A stretch of DNA of 64,000 nt from Branchiostoma lanceolatum (GCF_035083965.1 NC_089738.1:11806734-11870733); one strand, 5' to 3'; counted from the stretch's first letter, positions 1 to 15,429 are shown. The notes: generated by a model from the letters alone, not told the origin. Translations and numbers: made by a program.

Positions 1-2285
<2,285 letters not shown>

Positions 2286-2663
2286 ATCAGCCGGCCTGTT
2301 CACCAGCAATTTCACTATTTCTTTAAATCAGAAGGACAGTCACTTAGTTTCACAGAAGTCGTGAACGATGTAGGCAAATATATCACTGTGTTGATTTACA
2401 TGTATGTACTGACGTTTCTCAATTCTCCGATTTTGTGAAGTGCTTGCAACACTTAAATGTATTCCCTTTCAATACATTGCTCTTTGTTTCTGCATTAGAG
2501 CCATTGTCTACTTTTTTGTAATGACATGGTATAATATTATATAATACTAACTAGTTCGATTAAAAGAAATTCTCATTAACATTGTTCATCTTCCAATTGC
2601 TACCGGTAGGTCATATGCGCTTTTGTGTTCCTTCTCATGAAAATGATATTTTCGATCAAATCA

Positions 2664-2669
2664 AATAAA
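2664..2669 (+). terminator. polyadenylation signal AATAAA
   Basis: An AATAAA hexamer lies about 380 bp after the stop codon of the first calmodulin gene, within AT-rich DNA and with no closer canonical hexamer noticed. Confidence 0.5.
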
Positions 2670-3981
2670 ATGAAGCATGCATAACCATGCTTGATATGCT
2701 CCAAGTTACTGCAAAGCCTTCTCATTTTATTTCAGCTGAGGAGTAGCGTAGATGGATATAGTGTAGCGTAGCGTAGACGACCGGAATGAGAGACATGCAT
2801 GATATGTAATAGCCTTTCGCTATTTCCCCATTCCGGAAAAGACAAAAATTTGCCATGTTGACGGTCGTTTGGAATTTTTGTCTCGGGGCGGCCAGGAGCG
2901 GTACTGCAGATTAGGCTCTGATAAGGTTTACTATAAAACACTATTTGACATAAAAATGATTCATGTCGCCAGTCGAGGAGCCAATGTAACACCGTAGCCT
3001 CCCGTTGAAGCGCCACCTACAGTATTTGTATCTGTATTAATATAGCCATTAGGCGTAACACACCAGCTTCAGTATATTCAGGTACACATCACATCTTGTA
3101 CGTAATAATTAGGAAAAGATATGTGGGCATCAGCCACTTTCCCCTCACAACTTTGGACTTTTTTCAACTGTTCAAACATCTGAACACAAATCCACACCAC
3201 AAAGATGGTATATAAAGGACATGCCAGCGAAACACAGACTGGCTTCGTAAAAACACCGTAATTGTCTAGTGGTACGTTACTGGGCTTGCTATTCGTAGCT
3301 ACAGTCCACTTTTTACTATTTAACGCTCTAGTATCATGTTACTGTTGGTCAACTTGCTAACACCCGGCCGACACCAAAGAGATTGACCCCTGACCTCCAT
3401 TCAGTATTTGAGCCCGCAGGGCATGACGCAATGACTAAAGGTGTTCACTCAACCAATCAGAGAGATCAGCTTGACTTTACCTGTCAAGGTGTATTCCTCT
3501 GACACATTCCAGTCTGTCAACGGTTTGGTAAAGAACGATTCGACAAGACAGCTGAAACAAAGGTACCTAACTGTTCAGTTTTGTGGGATTTGGGATATTC
3601 ATTATAATTATATAAGTGTTAGCTGCATGTTGTTTGTTAATACGAACGTGTAGGCGTAGCAGTTGTGTCAACTTGTCAGACAAGTTTTCTATGACTATTA
3701 TGGTATCGCCACCATTTTGGTCATATTAGGGTATCGCCAAGAACACAAAGACTAAAGAGAAGAAAACAAGTACGTTTGACATTCAAGACATCATTTTCTA
3801 TCGTTGGTGGTGTGATTTTGACTTACACGTAATTCTCTGGAGGCCCGTGTCACTATAGTTTTGGCAATCAACTGGTTTGAGATATAGTCAAGAGTATGCG
3901 AGAGTATGCAGTCCCGAGTCTGTCTAGAAATGTTGGCTGTATTTAGGTGTCATGTCAAATATTCTGGTCTATGCCGCTTCA
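2670..3981. other. intergenic region with putative promoter of second calmodulin gene
   Basis: No coding signal was recognised. Around 3050-3080 is a short stretch (TAGGCGTAACACACCAGC) that recurs almost unchanged at about 23990, downstream of another array gene. A TATA-like element is at 3209 and a CCAATCAG motif near 3453. A good donor-like GTACGT near 3281 would fit a short non-coding leader exon spliced to the coding exon at 4326. Confidence 0.4.
3209..3217 (+). promoter_or_regulatory. TATA-like box
   Basis: TATATAAAG on the plus strand lies 1.1 kb upstream of the second calmodulin start codon. A donor-like GTACGT about 70 bp downstream would allow a short leader exon. No transcript evidence is available. 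Confidence 0.4.
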
Positions 3982-5873
<1,892 letters not shown>

Positions 5874-5970
5874 AAAAAGCCAACTTTCTGTCAACCAGTT
5901 CCTGGGTTCAATTAGATTATACTAACCATATCAACTAGATCACATAGTAGTTGTGGGTAATCACTGTAGT

Positions 5971-5976
5971 AATAAA
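5971..5976 (+). terminator. polyadenylation signal AATAAA
   Basis: AATAAA lies 98 bp downstream of the second calmodulin stop codon, directly before a MITE-like inverted repeat. Confidence 0.55.
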
Positions 5977-5997
5977 GAGGTTTACGATTATAAGTAG

Positions 5998-6162
5998 GCA
6001 TTGAAAGGCATTGTGGGTAATATGTCAAAGGTGAGGGTCCCTAACTTGTAAACAGTTCTTGTCTCGAACGTTTTTTCTACTTGCATAGCGATGTCCAGAC
6101 GTTTTCGTTTTATGTCTCAGGGGCCTTCACCTTTGACATATTACCCACAATGCATTTCACTG
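5998..6162. mobile_element. MITE with ~40-bp terminal inverted repeats
   Basis: The left arm (5998-6037) contains GCATTGTGGGTAATATGTCA and the right arm (6123-6162) is its near-perfect complement. The loop is about 85 bp and non-coding. Partial relatives of the arm occur near 51330 and 52915. Confidence 0.7.
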
Positions 6163-6390
6163 CACATGCATACTTAGAATCATGAACCTCCTTATTGTCA
6201 CGGTGAACATGATACCACCTTTTCGTTGCTTGAAGTGTTCGCCAATGAGCATTGATTCCTTTCCCATAACCAGTGTTCAGGCAGGTGTTAAATTGTTAAA
6301 CGCAGGCAGCTGCTATGTACTTTGCCAAATAATGGAACAAAGATCTGTTTTCCCCGTTCAATCAGGATACTATTGTTTATTGCACTATAA

Positions 6391-7171
6391 GGCCACACCA
6401 ACTTAATCTTATGGATGACATCCGCGCGCGCATTGATTTTCGCCTGTTGTCAAAAAAAAAAAAAAAAAAATCACCTCCTCCAAGGCTACACGGAACTCTG
6501 GAACTTGCTGACGTAGATTGCCGCAAAAGGCTAGCATTGTGCCGGCTTATCGGAAAACTGGGGCGTATTTGTGGATTGGTATGCCATCGATGTTGGCTAG
6601 GGAGATTTTGCGTTTGTAAAGTTGTACGAGAGGATCGCGGAGGCCATGCAGCGAGTATCGCTCAAACACGACCTATCCAGAGTGGCTCTCACACGTTTCT
6701 TTTGCAATAATGGGAGACATGGCAGAGGAATTGAGGGATTGGCAGAGGTTTCACAGTGAGATTTGTGAGCGTAAACCATGGAATGCTTAATGTGGAGTTC
6801 AATGTCATGTATGTTGAAACTGCCCTTATGAGTGTATATGAGTTATAATTCTTATTACATGTACAGTCATATATCATCCACAGTCCTTGGAGCCAAATAC
6901 CTTCTAATAGTATACTTCTTTGGTCGTTCTTGTCAATATATTAAAAATCAATCACTTGCACTGAGTCTGCTATGATGAACAAGACAACCTACATGTACCT
7001 CCTACAAATAAACTGTGTTCTGTGGTTCAATTCGCAATACTAGCTTTGTACTAGTAGCCCTGTGGTTTAGCAGCATTTTTTTTTTTGGCTGGATTTTCTT
7101 TTTTTTCGCCCGCGCGCATTAGTTTTGGGGTCTCCAGAGGATGTCATCCATAAAATCAAGTTGGTGTGGCC
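6391..7171. mobile_element. non-autonomous DNA transposon, TAA target duplication
   Basis: Terminal inverted repeats of about 33 bp begin GGCCACACCAACTT at the left and end in the complementary AAGTTGGTGTGGCC at the right, with few mismatches. TAA flanks both ends (6388-6390 and 7172-7174). A TWA duplication and GGCC-type ends fit PIF/Harbinger-derived elements, an assignment by rule of thumb. The 781-bp interior has a poly-A run and no recognisable transposase. Confidence 0.65.
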
Positions 7172-7174
7172 TAA

Positions 7175-8199
7175 TGTGAACATCATCATTTTTCTTTGCT
7201 CAAATAAAATGGTAATAACTCGTGAATGTTGTCCATTCATAATTTACTTGGGTGTAAATAGCTAACAAGAGAAATCCAAATTTTCCAAATTTAAGTATCT
7301 TTCGTATAATGGTGGGCCTGACATGATTTGGGTGTCGAGCTTTCAAATGTGGTGATAGGAAATGACACATAGCGATAGCTTTGCAAATTGCAGCCACGAC
7401 CGTTGTACACTATTAAAGAAAAGGCGCGCAACCACTTACGGGCTATGTTACTTGGACATTTAGGGGCCTTTTTACCGTCACAATACAATATCTACACCAG
7501 TTGGTTTGAGACAAAAGTAGAACACAACAATTACAATGTTGATTAAAACGAGTGTTTGAATCCGGGATCAAATATCGGAATATCACATCTTATAAAAAGA
7601 AAGGAACCAGCTACATAAAGTGGGACAGTACAGTCATTTCGTTTATCACACAACAATTTAATTCTATTTATATGTTTGTCTTTAGTACAGCTACCTGCCA
7701 GCGATTTATTTGATATGTATATATAGCCTTAGGGTTCTGTCACATCAAGTTGTCACAAATTGAGAGCACATGTACACAGTTATGTTGTGGCTGTACATGT
7801 GTAATGCAACATTAAGCTGCATTGTGAGAGAAATGTAGTCGTAGATAATTGTGGTTCTGGCACGTGGTCTCGCTGAAATCGTACGACTGTGAAAACAGTA
7901 TACGTAGTGCGACAAATGTCACTGCGCCTTTGGTAGGCTAATGAGCCGATTCTGTGTGGGCAGTGGCATACCCTATGGGCCACAAAATAAGTGTAACCAA
8001 CGTCAGTAAAATCATAATAAGGCCGTTCAGGTGGTACTAGTAACTCACTTAATAGATCATATCAGGACATGCCTTATGCTCCGATGTCACCTTAAACTTC
8101 TCAATGCATGGTGGGGAAGGGTGGTCAAATCGTAGGACAGGTAATTGCTGGAGAATAGGCAAGAAAGGGCAACCAGTGCTAACCACTAAATGATTAAAC
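7175..8199. other. intergenic, nothing recognised
   Basis: Low-complexity AT-rich DNA with several short open frames but no domain, codon bias or splice structure that I can support. From about 8030 it begins to resemble 9340 onward, the start of the duplicated leader region. Confidence 0.4.
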
Positions 8200-8409
8200 T
8201 ATTCATTTGTGGGACACAATATCGTCATCTGCATACAAGTACTGAAATGGTCATCGTTTGCTGTTGATCCGTTTTTTCTGCGTTGTTATCAGATGTTTTA
8301 TTATTAGTATTCTTCACTGCTTCATTCGTACCGCACGTGCAAACTGGTGGGCTCAACCTCGCCTTCTGACCTCATCCAGGCAAGCGTTTCTTAGTTCTTT
8401 GGGAAGACG
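8200..8409 (+). promoter_or_regulatory. leader copy 1 (5' UTR exon of divergent EF-hand subfamily)
   Basis: This stretch recurs near 9500-9726 and 15430-15645. Shared pieces in order are GGACACAAT, TTGCATAACGA-type text, TCTGCGTTGTTATCAGATG, TTCATTCGTAC, AACCTCGCC and GAAGACG followed by GTAGGT. The common donor (ACG before GTAGGT) marks it as a non-coding first exon and its promoter. Here it precedes only a single coding exon. Confidence 0.55.
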
Positions 8410-8500
8410 GTAGGTTCTCATTCTTACTACAACAGTCTGGGGTCTGGGGTAGATGTAATGGTATGGGTAAACCAAAGTACCATGGCGCCATCTTCTGCAG

Positions 8501-8611
8501 GAGTACAGCCGCTGGGTAAATGCTGTTGACAGGACCGGAGATGGTGCCGTGAGTGTCCAGGAATTCCTCGCCTTTGTGGAAAAGATTATAATTTTCAAGA
8601 AGTATGGCGAG
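8501..8611 (+). pseudogene. orphan EF-hand exon (relic gene copy)
   Basis: A 111-bp exon with clean borders (ctgcag acceptor, GTAAGG donor) encodes 37 aa with one EF-hand loop, DRTGDGAVSVQE, and the family signature YSRWVNAVD. It matches the second coding exon of the fused gene at 10420-10530 and 12139-12252. The leader exon lies only 91 bp upstream, so the leader intron, first coding exon and next intron appear deleted. No matching third or fourth exon lies before the next leader near 9500. It could be dead, or it could be an alternative upstream start that splices onto the next unit. It has no early in-frame ATG of its own. Confidence 0.7.
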
Positions 8612-9499
8612 GTAAGGGTGAATTGTTGAAAGCTAAGAAAAATAATGTATGCTCATTTGAGGACCTTATTTCATCTGAGATCTCCCAACTCTTGTTTGTT
8701 TCAGAGTTGCTAATAGACAACATACAGAAAGGCATAGGATTTCCAACTACATCACAGAATTATCTGCACCAAATCCAATATAGTGAATAATGTACTGAGG
8801 CCAGGCTTGATTTGGTCAAAGATTTATCCAATGTTGACCTACAGTGACCTTAGGGCGCTTTCACACTTGTCACAAATTGGGGACAATCGTGGCCGTGCGG
8901 TGCAAAATTTAGCCTGGCAACCATGCCATCGGGGGTTCGCCGATATCTCTACGGCGCTGGCTGTGATCTCCGCCCGCCCAGACAGATTAGTCCGCTCGTG
9001 GTGTGTTCACGGCCTTGAATCACGGCGAAAATGTCGATGGCAAGCTGCGAAATTCTATATGGCAGATAAGTCGGCTCAATCATAAGCATACTGGGCCCAG
9101 TAAAACACCCCTAAGCCGACCCCTAGAGACTAGCACCAAGTTATGCAAAATTTTAATTTTTAAAAGCTGCCTTGTGACTGAAAAGTAGATCCTTGTGGCA
9201 TATAGCCTAACTGATACCGTACAACAAAAAGGACAGTAGTGCGACGGATGCACCTACATCTTTTGGTATAGGCCAGGATGGCATCTGTATACTCCAGAAC
9301 ACGAATGTAACCAACGTCTGTAAAAATAAGATTTTCAGTTGGGAACTCACTCAACAGGTCATATCAGGAAACGTTACCTCAGCATGCCCAAAGTCACCTT
9401 TGATTTCGCACTGTAGGATTTACTCTCAGCAAATCTTACGGGACAGGTAATTACTAGAGAACAGGTAACAAAAGAGCAAACAGCCCTAACTACGAAATG
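8612..9499. other. spacer between relic and fused EF-hand gene
   Basis: No coding exon recognised. A patch at about 8840-9060 is richer in GC and may be an unclassified repeat. From about 9340 the sequence resembles 8030 onward, part of the duplicated leader region. Confidence 0.35.
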
Positions 9500-9726
9500 A
9501 TTAAACCGTTCATGTGTCGGACACAATGCCGCCATTTGCATAACGAGTACTAAGAAGGTCCTCGTCTGTTGTCGATCCAGTTTTTCTGCGTTGTTATCAG
9601 ATGTTTGCTTATCCTCCATTACTTCATTCGTACAAAACGCGCTGTACTGGCTGACGAACCTCGCCCTCTGTCCAGTTTTTTTAACTTACCAAGACATTTT
9701 TTAGTTCGTCATCTGAAGGGAAGACG
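9500..9726 (+). promoter_or_regulatory. leader copy 2 (5' UTR exon of fused EF-hand gene)
   Basis: Homologous to the stretches ending at 8409 and 15645. It ends in CATCTGAAGGGAAGACG with donor GTAGGT. It lies 205 bp before the acceptor (ttatatag) in front of the ATG at 9932, so it is the likely 5' UTR exon of the fused gene. Confidence 0.55.
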
Positions 9727-9931
9727 GTAGGTTCTCATTCTTACTACAGCAGTCTCGAGCATAGGGTTGTCGTAGATTGCTATGTTGTTGGTACCCTTCA
9801 AAAGCAGTTAGTAGATATATTTGCCTCACCGATTGGGTTTAAGAATTATTCTTCCTGAAATATATCAATATTTCTGAATTAATTTCCTCAATTTTGCCAC
9901 CTCATTTTTGTTCCTTCTACTTTATATAGTA

Positions 9932-12900
9932 ATGCATCCAACAAAGCTGATCGGTCTCCTAAACCTGTGCCCATTCATACAAATTGAGAAGGATGGCGGT
10001 GGTGCACTAACAGCTCAGGAGATCATCGACTACTTGGATTCTCAAGGCTGCAAGCTAGCTGAGAATGAGAAGCAGGTAACGTTACACGTACTATCTTTGT
10101 CAAGTGCTGCTTCTGTCGATATCAAGATCTTCACAGATGAAGTTAGAAGTTAAGTAAATGTGTGAAAATGTAGACAAAAATGATGTAAAGGTACGCCGGT
10201 AACCCAGCTAAAAGCCCTCGAGGTAGGAGCAGGAATGTATGGAATGTAAATGATGATGACTGCGCCATTTTATGTAACAATAGTAACATGACGCCACCTT
10301 GACAGGCCGTTCAGTGTAATATAACCAGCTGCTGCAGCGCCGCGTGCCTGCGAAGCTGGTGTGTTACGCCGAAGGGCGGTTATACCGGCTATACAGATAT
10401 AGATACAGTTCTTCTTCAGGAGATCCGTCGCTGGGTGAATATTGTTGACAGGAGCGGAGATGGTGCCGTGGGTACCCAAGAATTTATCGCCTTCATGAAA
10501 AAGATGGAAGTTTTCCGGAAGTATGACAAGGCAAGGGTGTTTTGTTAACTTTTAAATTACCAATGGGTTGTCAAAACAAAAGGTTGTAACATGAGAAGTG
10601 GTACGGGGCAGTGTTGGTCAACATGAAATTCTGCTTGTTTTCCTTTTGCAGCCAGTTTTGTTAGAAACACAAGTCTTTACAAAACAAGCTATGTGTTGTG
10701 TTTTTGTCTGAAATACTGAAATATCTTCCCAACCGACAATGACAGGATCGCACCGGCTTCATCACGAAGGATGAAATACGCCAGGGCGTGTCCGACATGG
10801 GCGCAGGGGTAGAGATGGAGGAGATGCTGATGAAATGTGACACTAACGGGGATGGAAAGGTTAGCAAGCAACTGTTATCATTCGCAGTATTTGCACTTGG
10901 CTCCCTCAAACAACTACATTTATGTGTGTATGGTGGTAATATGTAACCCGTTTGCCACCCAGCTGACAACAACTTGTTATGCTCCTCTCTGCAGTTATGT
11001 ATTATCATTTGTATCAATTTCGTTTGTTTCTACCCAATATTGACTTACATTAATTCCATCGTTTATATGATTTTGACTAGACTTCAAGCATTGGTATTTG
11101 TGTAATTGAAATCTGCGTTTTAATAAGTACTTTTAGCACTCGGTGCTGCCGATGTGCCAACCATTCAAAGGTGAAAAAAGTTCAAAGATCATAGGCTCAT
11201 AAACTTAATACCCCCCTCCCCATCCAAATTTACTGTAACTGTGGGCACTAATAAGCAAATATGGGAAACTGCTCAATGCTCAGCTCTTGTTGGCAGTTAT
11301 CTATCCATTAAAGAAAAAATAAAACAAGTATTGATAGTGATTGGAATATTGGAAGTTGTATATTCAATTTGGCTAGTTGAAAATAGAGTTTGATACCTTG
11401 TCCTTGTATTTGGCGTGCCTGTGTATGTGTGTGTGTGTTTGTGCGCGCGGTGGCTGTTTTCGCTTCAGGATATTCTAGTCAGCATCACCTCAGAACCTCT
11501 GGAAGGACTTTGAGGATATTGGGTATGTGGGTCGATTTTAGGAAGACGAAGGGCAAGGTTGATCATGGGCCCCCTAGCGGCTTTTCTTGGCTCGACGAAA
11601 ATCGCTAAACTTTTTGTTGGGTGAATGAAACTTCTATTAAGTCGTATTTAACTGCCCTGTACCCCCTTCCTGTTGTAGATCAACTACGAAGAGTTCATTA
11701 TACTTCTTCTGGCAATGGATCCCAAACTGTCAGGTCTACCGGAGGAAATAGACCCGCACGAACAGGTTAAACTATTCTTGCAAAGTGACAAGGATCACAG
11801 CGAAACAGTCACAGCTCAGGAGATCATCGACTTCTTGGATTCTGCCGGCTTGAAGCAAGCTGAGAAAGAGAAGCAGGTTCATGTGCTATCTTTGTCACTG
11901 GTTCTGTCGATATCAAGCTCTTCACAGAAAAAGTTAAGTAAATGTGTGAAAATGTAGACAAAACAAATAATGTAAAGGTTCGCCGGTGACCCAGCGAAAA
12001 GCCATCGAGGTAGGAGCAGGAATGTATGGAATGGAAATGACGATGACCGCGCCATTTTGTTTCACGTGAGCGTAGGTGGAATTAGCCAGGAGCACAAGTT
12101 ACAAAATAGCAGTCGTAACATGCTGCCATCCTCTGCAGGAAATCCGTCGCTGGGTAAAGATTGTTGACAAGAACGGAGACGGAGCCGTGTGTGCCGATGA
12201 ATACCTCAACCTGATGGGAAAGATTCAATATATGAAGATGCACTTTGACAAGGCAAGGGTGTACTGTTCTAACTACTAATGGTCTATCAGGAGAAAGTTG
12301 TAGTATAAGATTGTGGTATGGGGCAGTGAGGTCAACATCTTCTGCTTGTTTTCGTTTTGCAGCCATGCAGTATTGTCACAAACACAAGAACATTGTAGAA
12401 CAAGCTATGTGGTTTTCTTTGTTTTCTTTGTCTGAAATATCTTCCCCACCAACAAATACAGGATGGTAGTGGCTTCATCACCCGGGATGAACTACGCCAG
12501 GCAATGCTGCAATACGAAGATTCGGCAGAAATAGAGGAGTTAGTGATGGCATGTGACACTAACGGAGATGGAAAGGTTAGGCTTATAAACTTTCAAAATA
12601 CCCTCACCGAGGCTACTAAACAATTATGGAAAATTAGTGAATGCTGCTCTTCTTGGTAGTTGTCCATTCACGAAGGAAAATATCCCAGGAATTGATGGTG
12701 TTTGGAACTTTGTATATCATATTTGGTTAGTTGAAAATGGAGTTTGATGCATCGGCCCAACTTTTCAAACGGACATGACTCGTTTCCTCCACGAAAAACG
12801 GAGGTATTGTCTTTGATGTGCCTGTGTATCATCATCACCATGTGCCTGTGTATTGCTTTTGTGTGTATGTGCGTCTGTGTTTTGGATATTTGTGGTCAGT

Positions 12901-13207
12901 ATAACGGCAGCATTCCCTGGTACTACAGCAGAACGTCCCAGGAAGTTTGCAAGTTTAAAATGCTTAAAGATGACTTTGTTATCAGAAAAAGATACTGAAA
13001 TCCACGGGCAGCCCCTCCTGATTGTATCAAGGTATCAGAGATCTAGCAAGTTTGCGGTTTAGTTTGTTTTTCTATTTTGTAGTTTGTAGTTGACTGACTC
13101 GTGCTTTTTGTTGTCAATAAAGCTTCTATAATTCCACAACTAATCATTCTTTTCCTCTTTCCCGCTAGGTCAACTACGAGGAGTTCTTGGAGAACTTTCA
13201 GAATTAG
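9932..13207 (+). CDS. fused EF-hand protein, eight EF-hands (277 aa)
   Basis: Exons are 9932-10075, 10420-10530, 10746-10859, 11679-11876, 12139-12252, 12462-12575 and 13169-13207, all phase 0. They give 48+37+38+66+38+38+12 = 277 aa. Exon four is double: it starts as the last exon of one unit (INYEEF) and continues through FIILLLAM into the first exon of the next (DPKLSGLPEE). Loops are EKDGGGALTAQE (degenerate), DRSGDGAVGTQE, DKDRTGFITKDE, DTNGDGKINYEE, DKDHSETVTAQE (Gly6 lost), DKNGDGAVCADE, DKDGSGFITRDE and DTNGDGKVNYEE. So six of eight look able to bind Ca2+. The introns after the second and fifth exons start with GC. The unfused gene at 15999 is the best reference. No known name is assigned; function is inferred only as a Ca2+ sensor or buffer. 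Gene prediction alone does not show that the full transcript is made. Confidence 0.75.
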
Positions 13208-13960
13208 AATGACGAAAAGGAAGACGGAGAGTAGCCCTGCATTCGTCAGATGATTTTTTTAGTTCAGGGATATCGACGAAGTTGAAAACAGCGTCTGAGG
13301 AGCAAATGTCGGTGCCAAGAGTCCTGATAAAAGCGTCTGAGATAAACTTCGGAGCGCAAGATTGACGTGTGCTTTCACAACGAGGTGTGGGCTGAGAATG
13401 ATTTGGATATAGGTCTGGGGGATGTGGCGGTGTTGAGACCACCAGAGGGTGTTGTTCGTTCATCGCCACAGGATATGATCCTGACACCCCCGTTTTACAA
13501 CCCCGGTTTGTCGGCTAATTGGCACAAAGAGATTTCGGGTTTTCACGTGGGAACGGCCTGACCACCCTGCTAGCTAGTCGGTCGGAGTTCCTTTTCTTTC
13601 AAAACACGTTTTTAGATGTCGTATCTATATATATATATATATTTAGCTTTTTCAGTTATGGTGGTTTTCCCAAATCGCTCGAACACAAATGCATATTTCC
13701 TTAAAACTGTTATTGCATAAGGTACAAACAGTAGGATAATAAAACCTTTGGTGGTATTTCTTAATGGGCGTTATGTTACTGGAAATTGCAGTCTTAAAAG
13801 TCAACAGCTGGGATGTATTTTGCGAAGCTACAGGATGAAGATTTATTTGGTGAGGACTGATAAAAAACTAATGTCAACAAAAACTAATGTATTGTTGGGG
13901 TCATGCTTTGTGCTTTGATTGAATAAAATGGTTGTAGAATGTACTACAATTATGAATATC
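13208..13960 (+). other. 3' UTR of fused gene with hidden acidic codons
   Basis: Directly after the stop at 13205-13207 the frame stays open for eight acidic-rich codons (NDEKEDGE) up to a TAG at 13232. The following text, CCTGCATTCGTCAGATGATT, matches the 3' UTR after the acidic tail of the gene ending at 18253. Polyadenylation signals AATAAA are at 13738 and 13922. The second is embedded in TTGGGGTCA...GAATAAAATGGTTG, conserved at 18605-18645. Confidence 0.6.
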
Positions 13961-14359
13961 GTTATTTGCTTCAGAGTTGCCTACTGAAAAGAAAGCGCAA
14001 AGGGGGGTTCTCAACTGAAAGCGATATATGGTGGAATTTCGTGCATAATCCATCCCCCCCCCCATTTTCCAGTTGTGATCAAGTATATGCATCACTTAGA
14101 AACCATGAAAAGGCTTTCATGTCCGATTAAAGCTCTCATTTTTCAGATTTTCTAGAAAATAAACATGGTATTTACATGATACATGTCGTTCTAAAGAATC
14201 GGGGGAGACATTTCAAATCCACTTGTACGCTACAATCGCAAACTCTGCAACTTCCCCATAAGAGGAGCACGATACGTCGATAGTCTTCTCTAGTAATGTA
14301 ACGCAAACCCAACGTCTATCAAGATTAAGACTAAGATAAAGGTACGTTGGTAAAGGTAG

Positions 14360-14626
14360 TCCCATGGGCTTTTTGAGGCCGAAGGGGCAGTGGGTTCTTA
14401 TTCACTGTGTCTTAAGGTCACGGTATTGGAAGGCAGAGCCCAACCCTCTCTTTCCACCACCTTTTACTTCCCCAACCGAAGTCAGGTACCCATTTTTACA
14501 CTGGGTGGGGTGAGAAAATTGTGCATTTCCTATGGGTGCAACGGCGGTGGAATGTGGCAGGTGATTCGAACCTAGGACCCCTTTGTTCTTGGCCAAACAT
14601 CCTAACAGCTAGCCAACACGACGCCA
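14360..14626 (-). mobile_element. tRNA-derived SINE
   Basis: On the minus strand the head (14626 downward) has an A-box-like TGGCTAGCTGTTAGG and a B-box GGTTCGAATC with tRNA-like spacing, followed by a non-tRNA body that runs to about 14360. It lies between the fused gene and the next EF-hand gene. Confidence 0.6.
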
Positions 14627-15429
14627 AGATCAAGATATTCAGGTGGTAACCCACTCAATAAGAACAATCGTCGCATCAGGACATGGTTCGTTATCATGCT
14701 CCGGGTACCAATGAGATCAACTACGTCCATACGAGATCTGAGGGTCAAATCTTACAAAATGGCCATGCGGGAGGAAATCCATACATGTTGTGACGCTATC
14801 TGTTTGTATAATACCAATGGTTACAGAAAGTCGACAGTAGTGTTTACGTAGTACGATATATGAAAAGGGGTACTCACACCATTATTCTATGTTGTTTTAT
14901 AGATGGTTACAGTAGTAAACGTTGTACCTCATGAGGCAACATTGTAGACGCGGAGTACGAAACAAAAGAGGGGACACAATACTGTTGAAATCGCAATGTG
15001 TCCAATGACAATGCAATGTTTGAAATATAAACAAAAAGTCAAAGGAATAAAAAAAAGTAGTGTATTAAAATTCTCATCTTGAAGCACTTTATTTAATTAT
15101 ATGGACGGAATGTGAACAGTTTTATTTTTCCAGGTAAGTAGGACAAGTAATTTTTTTTTGGTAATTGTACGTATTGCATACCCGGTAAGCCACCTCAAGG
15201 CGTAACACATTAGGTTTGTACTGAAGAGTAAAAGCTGCATACCCGGACAGATTAATTTGGTCCACTCACACCAAGATGGATCGACCCCTACTCTTTGCGA
15301 TAAGTGTAATTTGTTCTTCAACGTGCTTGAGGTGTGGCTCTTCTCAAACACGGGACCTACACTTAACGTCTCCATTAACCAAAGCTATGTACTCATTTTC
15401 ACCAGCCTGAGGGTAGAATGAGGAAATCG
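14627..15429. other. intergenic, nothing firm
   Basis: No coding or RNA feature recognised. Short pieces near 14640-14720 (CACTCAATAAG, ATCAGGACATG, TTATCATGCTCC) resemble the sequence upstream of the other two leaders (8040-8090 and 9345-9390), so this is probably the start of leader copy 3. Confidence 0.35.

Noticed and set aside
8783-9085. 100-codon open frame between relic and fused gene
   Set aside because: No similarity to any family I know, no flanking splice sites that extend it, and it lies in a GC-rich patch that looks like repeat DNA.
14555-14626. tRNA gene on the minus strand
   Set aside because: A and B boxes are present, but the cloverleaf stems do not pair convincingly and a non-tRNA body follows; better explained as a SINE head. 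The same holds for 16465-16570 and 35488-35563.
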